From assembly GCA_964610885.1 (NCBI GenBank), contig CAZSWR010000053.1, positions 1-25,246 of the forward strand: a DNA stretch of 25,246 bases. Direction: 5' to 3'. Made by a program: the position numbers and the translations under genes. The DNA comes from CAZSWR01 sp964610885 (lineage in GTDB: Bacteria > Bacteroidota > Ignavibacteria > Kapaibacteriales > UBA2268). The notes below the pieces were generated by a model. It was not told where the DNA came from and did no database searches. It saw only the letters and a list, made by a program, of their open reading frames with translations. This document shows positions 1 to 7,540 of the stretch, one piece after another; position 1 is the first letter of the stretch; each line of letters starts with the position of its first letter.

Positions 1-1160
1 CGCCCGCAAGCAATGCCGGATTCGATGCCGTTATTGGAAATCCGCCGTATATTAATCTTAAAAGAGGTTTTATTACTGAAATTGAGAAGAATTATATTGA
101 AAAGCATTATAGAGTTGCATCAAGTCAATATGATGCTTTTTCGGTATTCATTGAAAAAGCAATTTCATTAATAAATAATAATGGGTTCCATTCATTTATC
201 GTTCCAAAGCCAATGATTGCTAGTGAGAGTTATGAAATAGTTAGAGAAGTGCTATTGAATTATCATATCGCAAATCTTGCCGAGTGTGCAACGCCTTTTG
301 AAGATGCTGGGGTTGAAGCGATTGTATTTGCAATAAATAAAAACCACGTTAATAAAACAATACACGTATGTAGATTACGGTCGGAAGGGAAGTCCGTCGA
401 ATATTGTATTAATCAAGAAATCTTCTGCAAATTACCATATCGTAATTTTTCTTACCTGATAAATAATGAAAACTCTGATTTATTCTTTAAAGTTTTTACT
501 ATTGAAAACAGACTTGATAGTGTGTATGATTCTTTTACAAGAGGTATTGAGGCAGGAAAGTCATCAAGCAGTATAAATGAATGTAATTCAGAGAATAGCT
601 TTAAGCTGATCAGGGGAGAAGATTTAACAAGATATGCCACACAATACAAAAACCTATATTTTGAAGCTACAGTACAAAATCAAAAAGAATGGAAAAACAA
701 ACAGATATACTGTTCAAGTAATATTTTGATAAGAAGAGTCGCCGATAGGATAATTGCGTCAATAAATAATGATAGTTACTGGTTCCTTAACACTATTTAT
801 TCCTTAAAAACAAGAGATAGTATTAATCCATTTTTTATTCTTGGTTTATTAAACTCGAAAGTTTTGAATTATATTTTTGGAATTGCATTTGTTTTCGACG
901 ACAAACTGTTTCCTTATCTTCGAATATCCCAACTTGAGCAGCTCCCCATTCCTTCATCGCCTCCGCAAGACCTTCACGACCGGCTTGTATCGCTTGTGGA
1001 GCGTATGCTCGAGCTGCACGAGAAGCTAAAAGCAGCAACGGAATTCGACCGGCAGCATTTGGAAGCATACATAGCCCGAACCGACAGAGAGATAGACGGA
1101 ATTGTTTACAAACTCTACGGGCTTACCGACGAGGAAATCCGTATCGTGGAGGGCAATTAA
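1..1160 (+). CDS. Type IIG / Eco57I-like restriction-modification methyltransferase, 3' part (5' truncated)
   Basis: The frame is open from base 3 to the stop at 1158-1160, so this is the C-terminal ~385 residues of a longer gene running off the window's left edge. The N6-adenine methyltransferase motif IV, NPPY (bases 39-50), sits in the context GFDAVIGNPPYINL, the catalytic loop typical of Eco57I/type IIG enzymes. After it come the rest of the Rossmann domain (VPKPM near 210), a variable region that would be the TaqI/Eco57I-type target-recognition domain (about bases 450-930), and a helical tail (LHDRLVSLVERMLELHEKL) ending in YKLYGLTDEEI, a usual ending for this family. It would methylate adenine at its recognition site; whether an endonuclease domain exists upstream cannot be seen. 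Bases ~50-930 are clearly more AT-rich than the ends of the same gene. The ATG at 213 is internal, not the real start. Confidence 0.88.
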   Translation, partial: PASNAGFDAVIGNPPYINLKRGFITEIEKNYIEKHYRVASSQYDAFSVFIEKAISLINNNGFHSFIVPKPMIASESYEIVREVLLNYHIANLAECATPFEDAGVEAIVFAINKNHVNKTIHVCRLRSEGKSVEYCINQEIFCKLPYRNFSYLINNENSDLFFKVFTIENRLDSVYDSFTRGIEAGKSSSSINECNSENSFKLIRGEDLTRYATQYKNLYFEATVQNQKEWKNKQIYCSSNILIRRVADRIIASINNDSYWFLNTIYSLKTRDSINPFFILGLLNSKVLNYIFGIAFVFDDKLFPYLRISQLEQLPIPSSPPQDLHDRLVSLVERMLELHEKLKAATEFDRQHLEAYIARTDREIDGIVYKLYGLTDEEIRIVEGN

Positions 1161-1195
1161 AAAAGCCGTGAATACAATACGAGAGATGTACATAA

Positions 1196-1921
1196 CCTAC
1201 GGGTTTACCCGAAGGATGAAAGAACAACTCGTACACTGAAAAATTCGAGAGATGTACATAACCTACGGGTTTACCCGTAGGATNNNNNNNNNNNNNNNNN
1301 NNNNNNNNNNNNNNNNNNNNNNNNNNNNNNNNNNNNNNNNNNNNNNNNNNNNNNNNNNNNNNNNNNNNNNNNNNNNNNNNNNNTCGTACACTGAAAAATT
1401 CGAGAGATGTACATAACCTACGGGTTTACCCGTAGGATAAAAAGAAGGATCTATAAATGGCTTTTGTATCCCACGGGTGAACCCGTGGGATGGCGATATA
1501 GATGCAACCTACGGGTTTACCCGTAGGATGAAAAGAAGGATCTATAAATGGCTTTTGTATCCCACGGGTGAACCCGTGGGATGGCGATATAGATGCAACC
1601 TACGGGTTTACCCGTAGGATGAAAGAACAACTCGTACACTGAAAAATTCAAGAGATGTACATAACCTACGGGTTTACCCGTAGGATGAAAGAACAACTCG
1701 TACACTGAAAAATTCAAGAGATGTATATAACCTACGGGTTTACCCGTAGGATAAAAAGAAGGATCTATAAATGGCTTTTGTATCCCACGGGTGAACCCGT
1801 GGGATGGCGATATAGATGCAACCTACGGGTTTACCCGTAGGATAACAAAACAACTCTATATCTCATAGAAGTATATAATCCCACGGGTGTGGATATAATC
1901 CCACGGGTGAACCCGTGGGAT
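1196..1921. repeat. Array of two alternating palindromic repeats (types A and B)
   Basis: Type A, CCTACGGGTTTACCCGTAGG, starts at 1196 (one variant base in the right arm), 1262, 1417, 1508, 1599, 1665, 1731 and 1822. Type B, core CCCACGGGTGAACCCGTGGG with one more A/T pair outside, occupies 1468-1491, 1559-1582, 1782-1805 and 1898-1921, with a half copy at 1878-1889. Spacers are themselves repeated: A-to-A spacing is 66 nt, and the A-B-A unit is 91 nt. The array lies between two plus-strand genes. A scaffold gap interrupts it. It contains no coding sequence; the short open frame on the minus strand at 1517-1717 is only repeat sequence. It resembles REP/BIME-type extragenic elements in form, but no REP-associated transposase gene is seen in this window. 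Confidence 0.95.
1284..1383. other. Scaffold gap (100 N)
   Basis: Exactly 100 unresolved bases inside the palindrome array. This is the usual placeholder for a gap of unknown length, so the number of repeat units here is undetermined. Confidence 0.97.
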
Positions 1922-1993
1922 AAAACGTCAACGTACACGAAACCGTCACCGAAAATTCACAAACTACGTTCAATAAAACAGACTGAAAAACCA

Positions 1994-2554
1994 ATGAAAA
2001 CATACGAGAATAAAACATTCACACCCGACGATTTCGCGCTCGATAAGGATGCGGAATACATCTCCTGCGAGTTCCGCGGGGTGAGCCTCTTCAAAGAAAG
2101 AATGAATGGCGCCCGATTCACGGACTGCACATTCTCTTCGTGCAATCTGGCAGTCGTTAATTTCATCGATGCCGCGCTGAACGACGTCCGGTTCCGCGAT
2201 TGCAAGATGACCGGCGCGGACTTCTCGAAGTGCCAGACATTCCTCTTTTCGGTTTCGTTCGCGAATTGCGACCTCGGAATGGCCATCTTCCACAAAAACG
2301 ACCTGAAGAACACTACTTTCGATGCCTGCAACATGCGCGAATCCAGCTTCGTCGAGGCGAACCTGCACGGCGCCGTTTTCGCGAATTGCGACATGGAGAA
2401 GGCCACTTTCGACCACGCCAATTTGGAACGCGCTGACTTCCGCTCCGCCAGGAACTACTCGATCAACCCAAACAATAATCGATTAAAGAAAACAATCTTT
2501 TCTATGCCCGATGCAATCGGCCTCATGGACCATTTGGATATTATTATTAAATAA
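1994..2554 (+). CDS. Pentapeptide-repeat protein
   Basis: A 186-residue protein made largely of pentapeptide repeats (centre L/F, A/C/S two residues before): CEFRG, ARFTD, CTFSS, CNLAV, ADFSK, VSFAN, CDLGM, TTFDA, CNMRE, SSFVE, ANLHG, AVFAN, CDMEK, ATFDH, ANLER, ADFRS. Such repeats fold as a right-handed quadrilateral beta helix. The tail (NPNNNRLKKTIFSMPDAIGL) is like that of the Qnr/MfpA-type group, some of which mimic DNA and protect gyrase; that function here is only a guess. No signal peptide, so probably cytosolic. I chose ATG 1994 because the open frame upstream (GTG 1889) passes through the 1898-1921 palindrome. No clear Shine-Dalgarno. A 15-bp stretch (TTCGCGAATTGCGAC) occurs twice in the gene, a sign of internal repeat duplication. 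Confidence 0.87.
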   Translation: MKTYENKTFTPDDFALDKDAEYISCEFRGVSLFKERMNGARFTDCTFSSCNLAVVNFIDAALNDVRFRDCKMTGADFSKCQTFLFSVSFANCDLGMAIFHKNDLKNTTFDACNMRESSFVEANLHGAVFANCDMEKATFDHANLERADFRSARNYSINPNNNRLKKTIFSMPDAIGLMDHLDIIIK

Positions 2555-2600
2555 TACTATTGAATTTTTAAATTCAATGGTTTCCATCACACCTTGCGGT

Positions 2601-3015
2601 CACTGAGCTTGTCGAAGTGCCCGCGTAGATGGGAATTATCCTTTCTTCACCTGTCAATGCTATCTGTGTCATTCCCGCGTAGCGGGAATCTCCTCTTGTA
2701 TCAAGAGGTTACTTGTCTTATAAATCCAAATTGTTCATAAAAATCAGACATTTTTGCTATACCCTCATCCCCGGCCCTTCTCCCGACAGGAGAAGGGTGT
2801 AAGAAAACGTGTTTTGATGGAAGTCCCTTGTCGCCCTTTGAGAGAAAGGGATTAAGGGAATGAGGGTTTTTATTACGAACTTTTTTGGATGAATACTTCT
2901 TTGGCACCCTTTGGCAAAGTGGGGTGGGGATTTGTCGATACTTCAATGACTTACTACGATGCAAGCAATAGGTTGAAACCCATTGTTGCTAATCTTGTAC
3001 TAATTCTGGCATACT
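2601..3015. repeat. Intergenic region packed with dispersed repeats
   Basis: The ~470 nt between two convergent genes hold no credible gene. Seen in order: CACTGAGCTTGTCGAAGTG (2601-2619, also at 7171-7189); the palindrome ATTCCCGCGTAGCGGGAAT (2671-2689), whose downstream flank recurs at 14244-14285; a CCCTTCTCCCG...GGAGAAGGG hairpin near 2777-2800; and, at about 2934-3015, a segment closely similar to the right half of the element at 22364-22590. The open frame on the minus strand (2701-2964) is repeat sequence only. Confidence 0.8.
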
Positions 3016-3024
3016 ATTAATCTA

Positions 3025-4206
3025 TTAAATCCTAATATAGATCCGTCCGACAACGGGGTCGGTATTGACGATTGAGTGAAGTTTTTCGATTTTTTCAATA
3101 GTCATGGCATTGCCGGCGCCCATGATTTTCATTCCTGAGGTGGTTACGATATTCCTCGTGATCATCATGCCTTCGGTGATGTCTTTGGCGCGAATTGGCT
3201 TTTCTTTGTTCCCATGCGCGGCGAAATATTGGTCCAGAAGCGTAACCAATTTGAAATCGTAGAGTCTGCGGTTCTCGTGTTCGAGGGCCTCGATGGCTTT
3301 CGGCTGGCTGACTTTTTTCAGCACGATCTGCTCGTCGAAATCCAGAATCGTCCTGATGATTCGCGATCCGAGCGGAATTTGCCAAGACTTCAATTTGCCT
3401 GGAAAGCCCGATCCGTCGAAGTTTTCGTACACATGCACAAGGATTTTAATCACATCGTCGAAGTCCTTGACGTTCGAAAGAAATGTCTTTATGAAGTCGG
3501 GCATCGTGAGGATTGTTTCGTTTTTGGGCAGTCCGTCCGTGAGCAAAGACCCTTTCAGCATGGTTTCCGGCAGGTTCAAACGGCCGACGTAGCACAAAGT
3601 GGCGGCAATTGCGATATTTTCGACCTCTTCGCCGCCCACGTCTCCGTATTCGAGCGCGATCCATTGGGCCATATCGCGAAACCGTGGCATATTCTTCTCC
3701 ATCTCGGGGAATTTGATTTTTTGCACGGTTTGCATCATATTGATCATTCGCGTACGGTATTCCAGAATATCTGCTTTGAGCGCATCGATGCTGCCCTTTT
3801 CTTCAAGCTGTTTTATTTGCAACGAAAGTATTCTGTGAGCCGAACGTAGTTTCCCGATCAGGTCATCGACGGAGAACGGTTTATTGATAAAATCGTCTGC
3901 GCCCTGCTGGAGCGCCTTCAGGTTGGCGTCCTTGTCCGCATTTCCTGTCAGGAGTATGAAATAGCTCGGCAGGGGAGTTTCGACGGAGCGTACTTTCTTG
4001 AGCACTTGCAGTCCATTAAGCCCGGGCATCACAAGGTCGGAAATGATGATCATCGGTTTGCTTTCTGCTTTGATAATGTCCCAAGCATCAATGCCATTCA
4101 CTTCAGATTTAATCTGATTGTGCGGAAAGACCTTTCCAATCAGTTTTGATAACGAGTTTATTACTAATTCATCGTCATCGATTACAACAAATACAATTTC
4201 TTCCAT
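3025..4206 (-). CDS. Response regulator with degenerate HD-GYP-like output domain
   Basis: 393 residues from the ATG at 4206. Residues 1-120 are a CheY-like receiver with every key residue present: acidic pair D11/D12, phosphoacceptor D57 (IIISDLVMPG), T87 and K109-P110. A helical, coiled-coil-like linker follows (about 120-170). The next domain aligns with HD-GYP phosphodiesterases: HVYENFDGSGFPGKL matches the H-H-E-x-x-D-G-S-G-Y-P signature and IPLGSRII follows as expected. However, the HD pair is replaced (ATLCYVGRLNLPE where active enzymes have HDIGK), and GYP reads GFP. A C-terminal ~55-residue domain (IRAKDITEGMMITRNIV) is often attached to HD-GYP proteins. Known HD-GYP enzymes hydrolyse cyclic di-GMP; loss of the metal ligands suggests this one acts by binding or protein contact. 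No histidine kinase is adjacent. I preferred M13 of the longer frame because it starts directly at the receiver. Confidence 0.9.
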   Translation of the reverse strand: MEEIVFVVIDDDELVINSLSKLIGKVFPHNQIKSEVNGIDAWDIIKAESKPMIIISDLVMPGLNGLQVLKKVRSVETPLPSYFILLTGNADKDANLKALQQGADDFINKPFSVDDLIGKLRSAHRILSLQIKQLEEKGSIDALKADILEYRTRMINMMQTVQKIKFPEMEKNMPRFRDMAQWIALEYGDVGGEEVENIAIAATLCYVGRLNLPETMLKGSLLTDGLPKNETILTMPDFIKTFLSNVKDFDDVIKILVHVYENFDGSGFPGKLKSWQIPLGSRIIRTILDFDEQIVLKKVSQPKAIEALEHENRRLYDFKLVTLLDQYFAAHGNKEKPIRAKDITEGMMITRNIVTTSGMKIMGAGNAMTIEKIEKLHSIVNTDPVVGRIYIRI

Positions 4207-4385
4207 CGAAACCATTAATATTATCAATATTTCACAAATCAACCTCTCACAATATAAGAAAAAACTCTGCCAAAAATTTCATTTGTGTCGAACGAATTAA
4301 AATAAATTATGAACCTTCCACGTATTCAAATTGTATTATTTAGAGCAATCAATCTCAGTTTCGTCAGAATCATCGAACCTTCCGA

Positions 4386-4582
4386 ATAGCCTGCCAGAAA
4401 TAGTAAAAGATTGGCAACAATGGGGCTTGCCCCATTGCATACATCGCGATAAGTCATTGATATCTCAAGAAATCCCCCAATCCCCCTTTTCTAAGGGGGC
4501 TAAAGAACGGTATGGGCTAATACATTGATAATATAGTAGTTATGGTTTGTATCGAACCCACGGGTTAACCCGTGGGTTCGAT
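4386..4582 (-). mobile_element. MITE-like dispersed element, relative of 22364-22590 in opposite orientation
   Basis: Read on the minus strand, this segment follows 22398-22590 nearly end to end: the CCCACGGGTTAACCCGTGGG palindrome, CGATACAAACCATAACT, an ATATTATCAATGTATT stretch, a CTTTAGCCCCCTTAGAAAA block, then CAATGGG and a terminal repeat (GCCTGCCAGAAATAGTAAAA, plus strand 4389-4408) similar to the 22590 end. The end next to 4582 is not clearly recognisable, so this copy may be truncated. No coding capacity. Confidence 0.72.
4551..4582. repeat. Perfect 32-nt palindrome
   Basis: Two exactly complementary 16-nt arms (ATCGAACCCACGGGTT and its reverse complement) with no loop. Its core is the type B palindrome of the 1196-1921 array with TA in place of GA at the centre. 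It lies at the edge of the MITE-like element, between the 5' end of the response regulator and the 3' end of the VWA gene. Confidence 0.95.
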
Positions 4583-4625
4583 CATATCACTATTTCTAAT
4601 ATCGTCAGTGTTTTACGCGAATATT

Positions 4626-4695
4626 TTCTTTATCCCACTTTGGCAAAGTGGGGTGGGGAAATCTTGGAATATCAACGGCTTACGCTGTTGGCGCC
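4626..4695. repeat. Repeat fragment with CCCACTTTGG hairpin
   Basis: CCCACTTTGGCAAAGTGGG (4634-4652, 9-bp arms) followed by GGTGGGGA. The stretch GGCAAAGTGGGGTGGGGA also occurs near 2913-2930, so it belongs to the same intergenic repeat pool. Its position just after the minus-strand VWA gene could let the hairpin act on that transcript's 3' end, but no T run follows in that direction. Confidence 0.6.
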
Positions 4696-6873
4696 CTACA
4701 TCATCGCATAGCGCTTGCGGAGGAACCACTCGACGGATAGCATCAGGATTGCCAATCCTATCATCCATGGATAGTTCCATAGCGGCGATTCCGTCTTCGT
4801 CGTTACCGAGCGGTCTCGCCAGGCGTTGTGGCGGGCAATATCGGCCATCAGGGTGGAAACCGATTCGGGCAGGTAGAAACGGCCACCTGTACGCTCCGAA
4901 AGTGATTGCAGCAGTTGCGAATTCATTTTCAAGTTCTGATACTCTGCCACGGCAGCCCCGATGGAGAAACGGCCGTTGTCCGATCCGAGTTTGTTGCCGC
5001 CGGCCGTTGCTGTGCCGCTGAAGTAGTATTCGCCTTCGGGCAGCCCATCGGCACGTGCGGAATACCTGCCGCTGGATAGGAAATTGAGCACCAATTCGCG
5101 GCCGTCTCCCGCGCCAGAAATCTTTACGGAGACGGTGGCATTGTCCACTGGATTAAACGCTGCATCATAGACCTGCGCCAAGAATTCGACCGATTCGCCG
5201 TTCGAGTACAGCTTCTTATTCGTTCGGATACGTACATTTTTATTGTTCTGATTCACGGAAAGCCAACGGAAAGCATTTTTGAAGAAAACATCGAACAAAT
5301 CGATTGCGTCCGAGCGGTCGTTCGAGGCTTCGGCTGCGTATCCCATCAGTTTCCAACGATAAATCCCATAGCCGGTAACCGCCACCGATTTTGAATTCTT
5401 GAATGACCGAGTCATTATTAGCGGTTCTTTGAGTGGCGCATTATTGATCTTCATGGTCGAAATCACTTCAGTTTCGGGTTTCGGGCGGACGAACGTTTCC
5501 GTATGGTACAGCGGAGGCAGTTTGTTCCAAAGCTCCATATCCTTTTCGTTGCCATAGACGCGCAATAGGGAAGAGGACGCGGCCTCGTGGCGGATGTCCG
5601 GCAGCGCAAGGAATTCCTGGTTTCGCGAAGAAAGCATCGTGAACGGAAGGTATTCCTGAATAGTTTTTACTTTTTCGTAGTCGGTATTTTGGGCAGCAAC
5701 GAAGAAGACCGGTTTTCCGCTTTCCAATCCGTCGCGAATAATGTCCATCGTTGCCGACGGCGTCGAGGCGATCGGGAATCCGACCAAAATGAACATTTCG
5801 CTGGCCAAGACATCTTGGCGGTTGGGTGCGGTGTAGAATTCGCCATCCTTTTTCTGAATGTATTGCTTCACTTCGACGCCTTTTTCCTTCGAAAGCGAAT
5901 TAGTGATGAAGGAAACGTCCGGGCTGGGCGCGCCAGCAAAAATTGCCACCGAGCGTTTATTCTTCAATACGTTTACAAATTCCGATGCCGTGTTGTTAAT
6001 CGTAGTCTGCTCTCCCGTGAGCGTTTCGGCTGTGATCGACAGCTTGCGGACGCCTTCCTGGCGGGGCATGTACTGGAAAATCACCGATGAGGATTGCGGC
6101 GAAGACCGCAAGCTAAGCTCTTGCTCGGCCACTCGCGCTCCGTTGTCCGTGAGCGTAACCCGAATCTGCGAGCCGGAGAATCCCGACGACGAAATCGTGG
6201 CGCTAACCGGGATCGGATTGTCTATGTATGCAATGTCATTCGTTATCATCGACTGCACGGAGACGTCCTTGGGGTCCGTGGTGTCGCCGATTCCGACCGA
6301 ATAGACGGGCAGCCCAAGGGCTTCGGCGGTGCTGATCGGATTGTTCCCGGCGTTGTATGCGCCATCGGAGACCAGCACGACTGCGCGAATGTTTTCATTG
6401 GCCGTGAAGCGATCGACGTATTTGATGGCGCGGGCGATATCGGTTTGGCCGCCGTCGAACCGTAGCGAATCGTTGCCGAATGCCGACAAATAGTGCGGCT
6501 CTTCCGAAAATATAATAAAGTCAGCTTCTTCGGCGCCGAGCGATGCCAACCCGGAGCTTTGTAGGGCCTTTTTGATGATTTCAGCGCGGTTGCCGGTGCG
6601 GTCGGTGAACCCAGACGAAAGTGAGTTGTCGATGATGACGGCCACTTTGGGCTTCTCGATCGAGCCGGACACCATCGTCAGTATCGGGTCGAAAACTGCA
6701 AACAGCAATAGCCCCAAGCCGATTGCGCGCAGCGAGGCAAGCATAATTTTCCTGGAGCGCGGGATGGCCGGGACTGTCCGCCGATATATATAGAAAGAAA
6801 AGCCGATTCCGACGGCGAGGGCGATTACTAAATACCATACAGAAGCACTAAGGCCGATTGAATATGAATTCAT
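4696..6873 (-). CDS. VWA-domain membrane protein (Bat-like, with GATase-like region)
   Basis: 725 residues. Two N-terminal membrane helices (about 13-30 and 44-66) and one near the C terminus (PWMIGLAILMLSVEWFL) followed by a basic tail place most of the protein outside the cytoplasmic membrane. A von Willebrand A domain starts at residue 76, with a full metal-binding MIDAS site: D82-N-S84-L-S86, T144 and D170 (VLVSDG). After it come beta-rich Ig-like stretches (about 200-300), a class I glutamine-amidotransferase-like alpha/beta region without an obvious catalytic Cys (VAIFAGAPSPD, then MFILVGFPIAS), and a further Ig-like region (NATVSVKISG). This layout resembles Bacteroidetes membrane proteins related to BatA/BatB. 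The substrate or role is unknown; a scaffold for envelope complexes is a fair guess. It is monocistronic here, flanked on both sides by repeat-rich non-coding DNA. Confidence 0.86.
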   Translation of the reverse strand: MNSYSIGLSASVWYLVIALAVGIGFSFYIYRRTVPAIPRSRKIMLASLRAIGLGLLLFAVFDPILTMVSGSIEKPKVAVIIDNSLSSGFTDRTGNRAEIIKKALQSSGLASLGAEEADFIIFSEEPHYLSAFGNDSLRFDGGQTDIARAIKYVDRFTANENIRAVVLVSDGAYNAGNNPISTAEALGLPVYSVGIGDTTDPKDVSVQSMITNDIAYIDNPIPVSATISSSGFSGSQIRVTLTDNGARVAEQELSLRSSPQSSSVIFQYMPRQEGVRKLSITAETLTGEQTTINNTASEFVNVLKNKRSVAIFAGAPSPDVSFITNSLSKEKGVEVKQYIQKKDGEFYTAPNRQDVLASEMFILVGFPIASTPSATMDIIRDGLESGKPVFFVAAQNTDYEKVKTIQEYLPFTMLSSRNQEFLALPDIRHEAASSSLLRVYGNEKDMELWNKLPPLYHTETFVRPKPETEVISTMKINNAPLKEPLIMTRSFKNSKSVAVTGYGIYRWKLMGYAAEASNDRSDAIDLFDVFFKNAFRWLSVNQNNKNVRIRTNKKLYSNGESVEFLAQVYDAAFNPVDNATVSVKISGAGDGRELVLNFLSSGRYSARADGLPEGEYYFSGTATAGGNKLGSDNGRFSIGAAVAEYQNLKMNSQLLQSLSERTGGRFYLPESVSTLMADIARHNAWRDRSVTTKTESPLWNYPWMIGLAILMLSVEWFLRKRYAMM

Positions 6874-7540
6874 TTGTTATCTTCAATATCAAAAAACATT
6901 AATATATCCAATACAAAATTAAACTAATAATGGGAATATTCGGAGTAATTTTTTGGATGAATCAGGTGGCGCGAGAATATTAGGTTTTTTGGGGTTTGGT
7001 TGTGTATCGTTTTGTGTGGCGTTGAATGTTCAATTTCTGGTAAATGATTTCGTAAAATGGGAATTGAATTAATTCATTTGTAATTTGGAATCGTCATTCC
7101 GCGGAGGCGGGAATCTCATCTTCAGACTATAAGTATCTCGAATATTTATGTGAACCTTCACCCCGGCGGACACTGAGCTTGTCGAAGTGTCTCCCTGGCG
7201 GAGAAGATAACAATGTGATTCTCATTAGATGAATTCGGTATTGTTTTATACCGCTTTATACCGCGCGAGCGGTTGTTGTATTGTAGCATATTGTATGAAC
7301 TTTTAGGCAAGATTTCGCGTTGCGAATGTTATATGTGTTTGGTTGATCCATGCAGCATATTATGTTTTGAGTTGTCAACTCATCCGATGACTACCGATGT
7401 TGGGTGTTTATTACGAATGAATTGCTGTGGAGTCATCGGATGAGTATTTAAAACAAATCAGTTTTATAAACTCAATCAAATTAATAGCTATTTACGGCTA
7501 ATTGTTTTATTTTTGAAGTTTTGAATTTGTGAGATTTCTG
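6874..7540. other. Long non-coding region between divergent genes
   Basis: About 660 AT-rich bases between the divergent VWA and rfbC genes, with no credible open frame. Recognised content: a degenerate ATTCCGCGGAGGCGGGAAT palindrome (7096-7114), the repeat CACTGAGCTTGTCGAAGTG (7171-7189, shared with 2601), and a 15-bp inverted repeat (7378-7445). The rest shows nothing I can name. It must also hold the promoters of both flanking genes. Confidence 0.7.
7378..7445. repeat. Perfect 15-bp inverted repeat (stem-loop)
   Basis: ACTCATCCGATGACT (7378-7392) and its exact reverse complement (7431-7445) are separated by 38 nt. A single related half, CCCATCCGATGAT, occurs near 21598-21610 upstream of another gene. 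No T run follows, so it does not look like a terminator. Confidence 0.9.

Noticed and set aside
1517..1717. Minus-strand open frame of 66 codons with repeated peptide
   Set aside because: It is a translation of the palindromic array; the repeated peptide simply mirrors the DNA repeat.
1196..1921. CRISPR array
   Set aside because: The repeats are short perfect palindromes, the spacers are themselves near-identical copies, and no cas gene is present.
1889..1993. Longer pentapeptide protein starting at GTG 1889
   Set aside because: The extension is encoded by the type B palindrome and adjoining intergenic sequence and has no protein-like features; ATG 1994 is preferred.
1957..2421. Two long minus-strand frames opposite the pentapeptide gene
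   Set aside because: The periodic codon pattern of the plus-strand repeats leaves the opposite frames open; no recognisable domain.
3214..3849. 211-codon plus-strand frame opposite the response regulator
   Set aside because: Shadow of a clearly recognised gene; composition is not protein-like.
4331..4528. Small plus-strand open frame of 65 codons
   Set aside because: Falls inside the MITE-like element; related copies are not open in the same frame.
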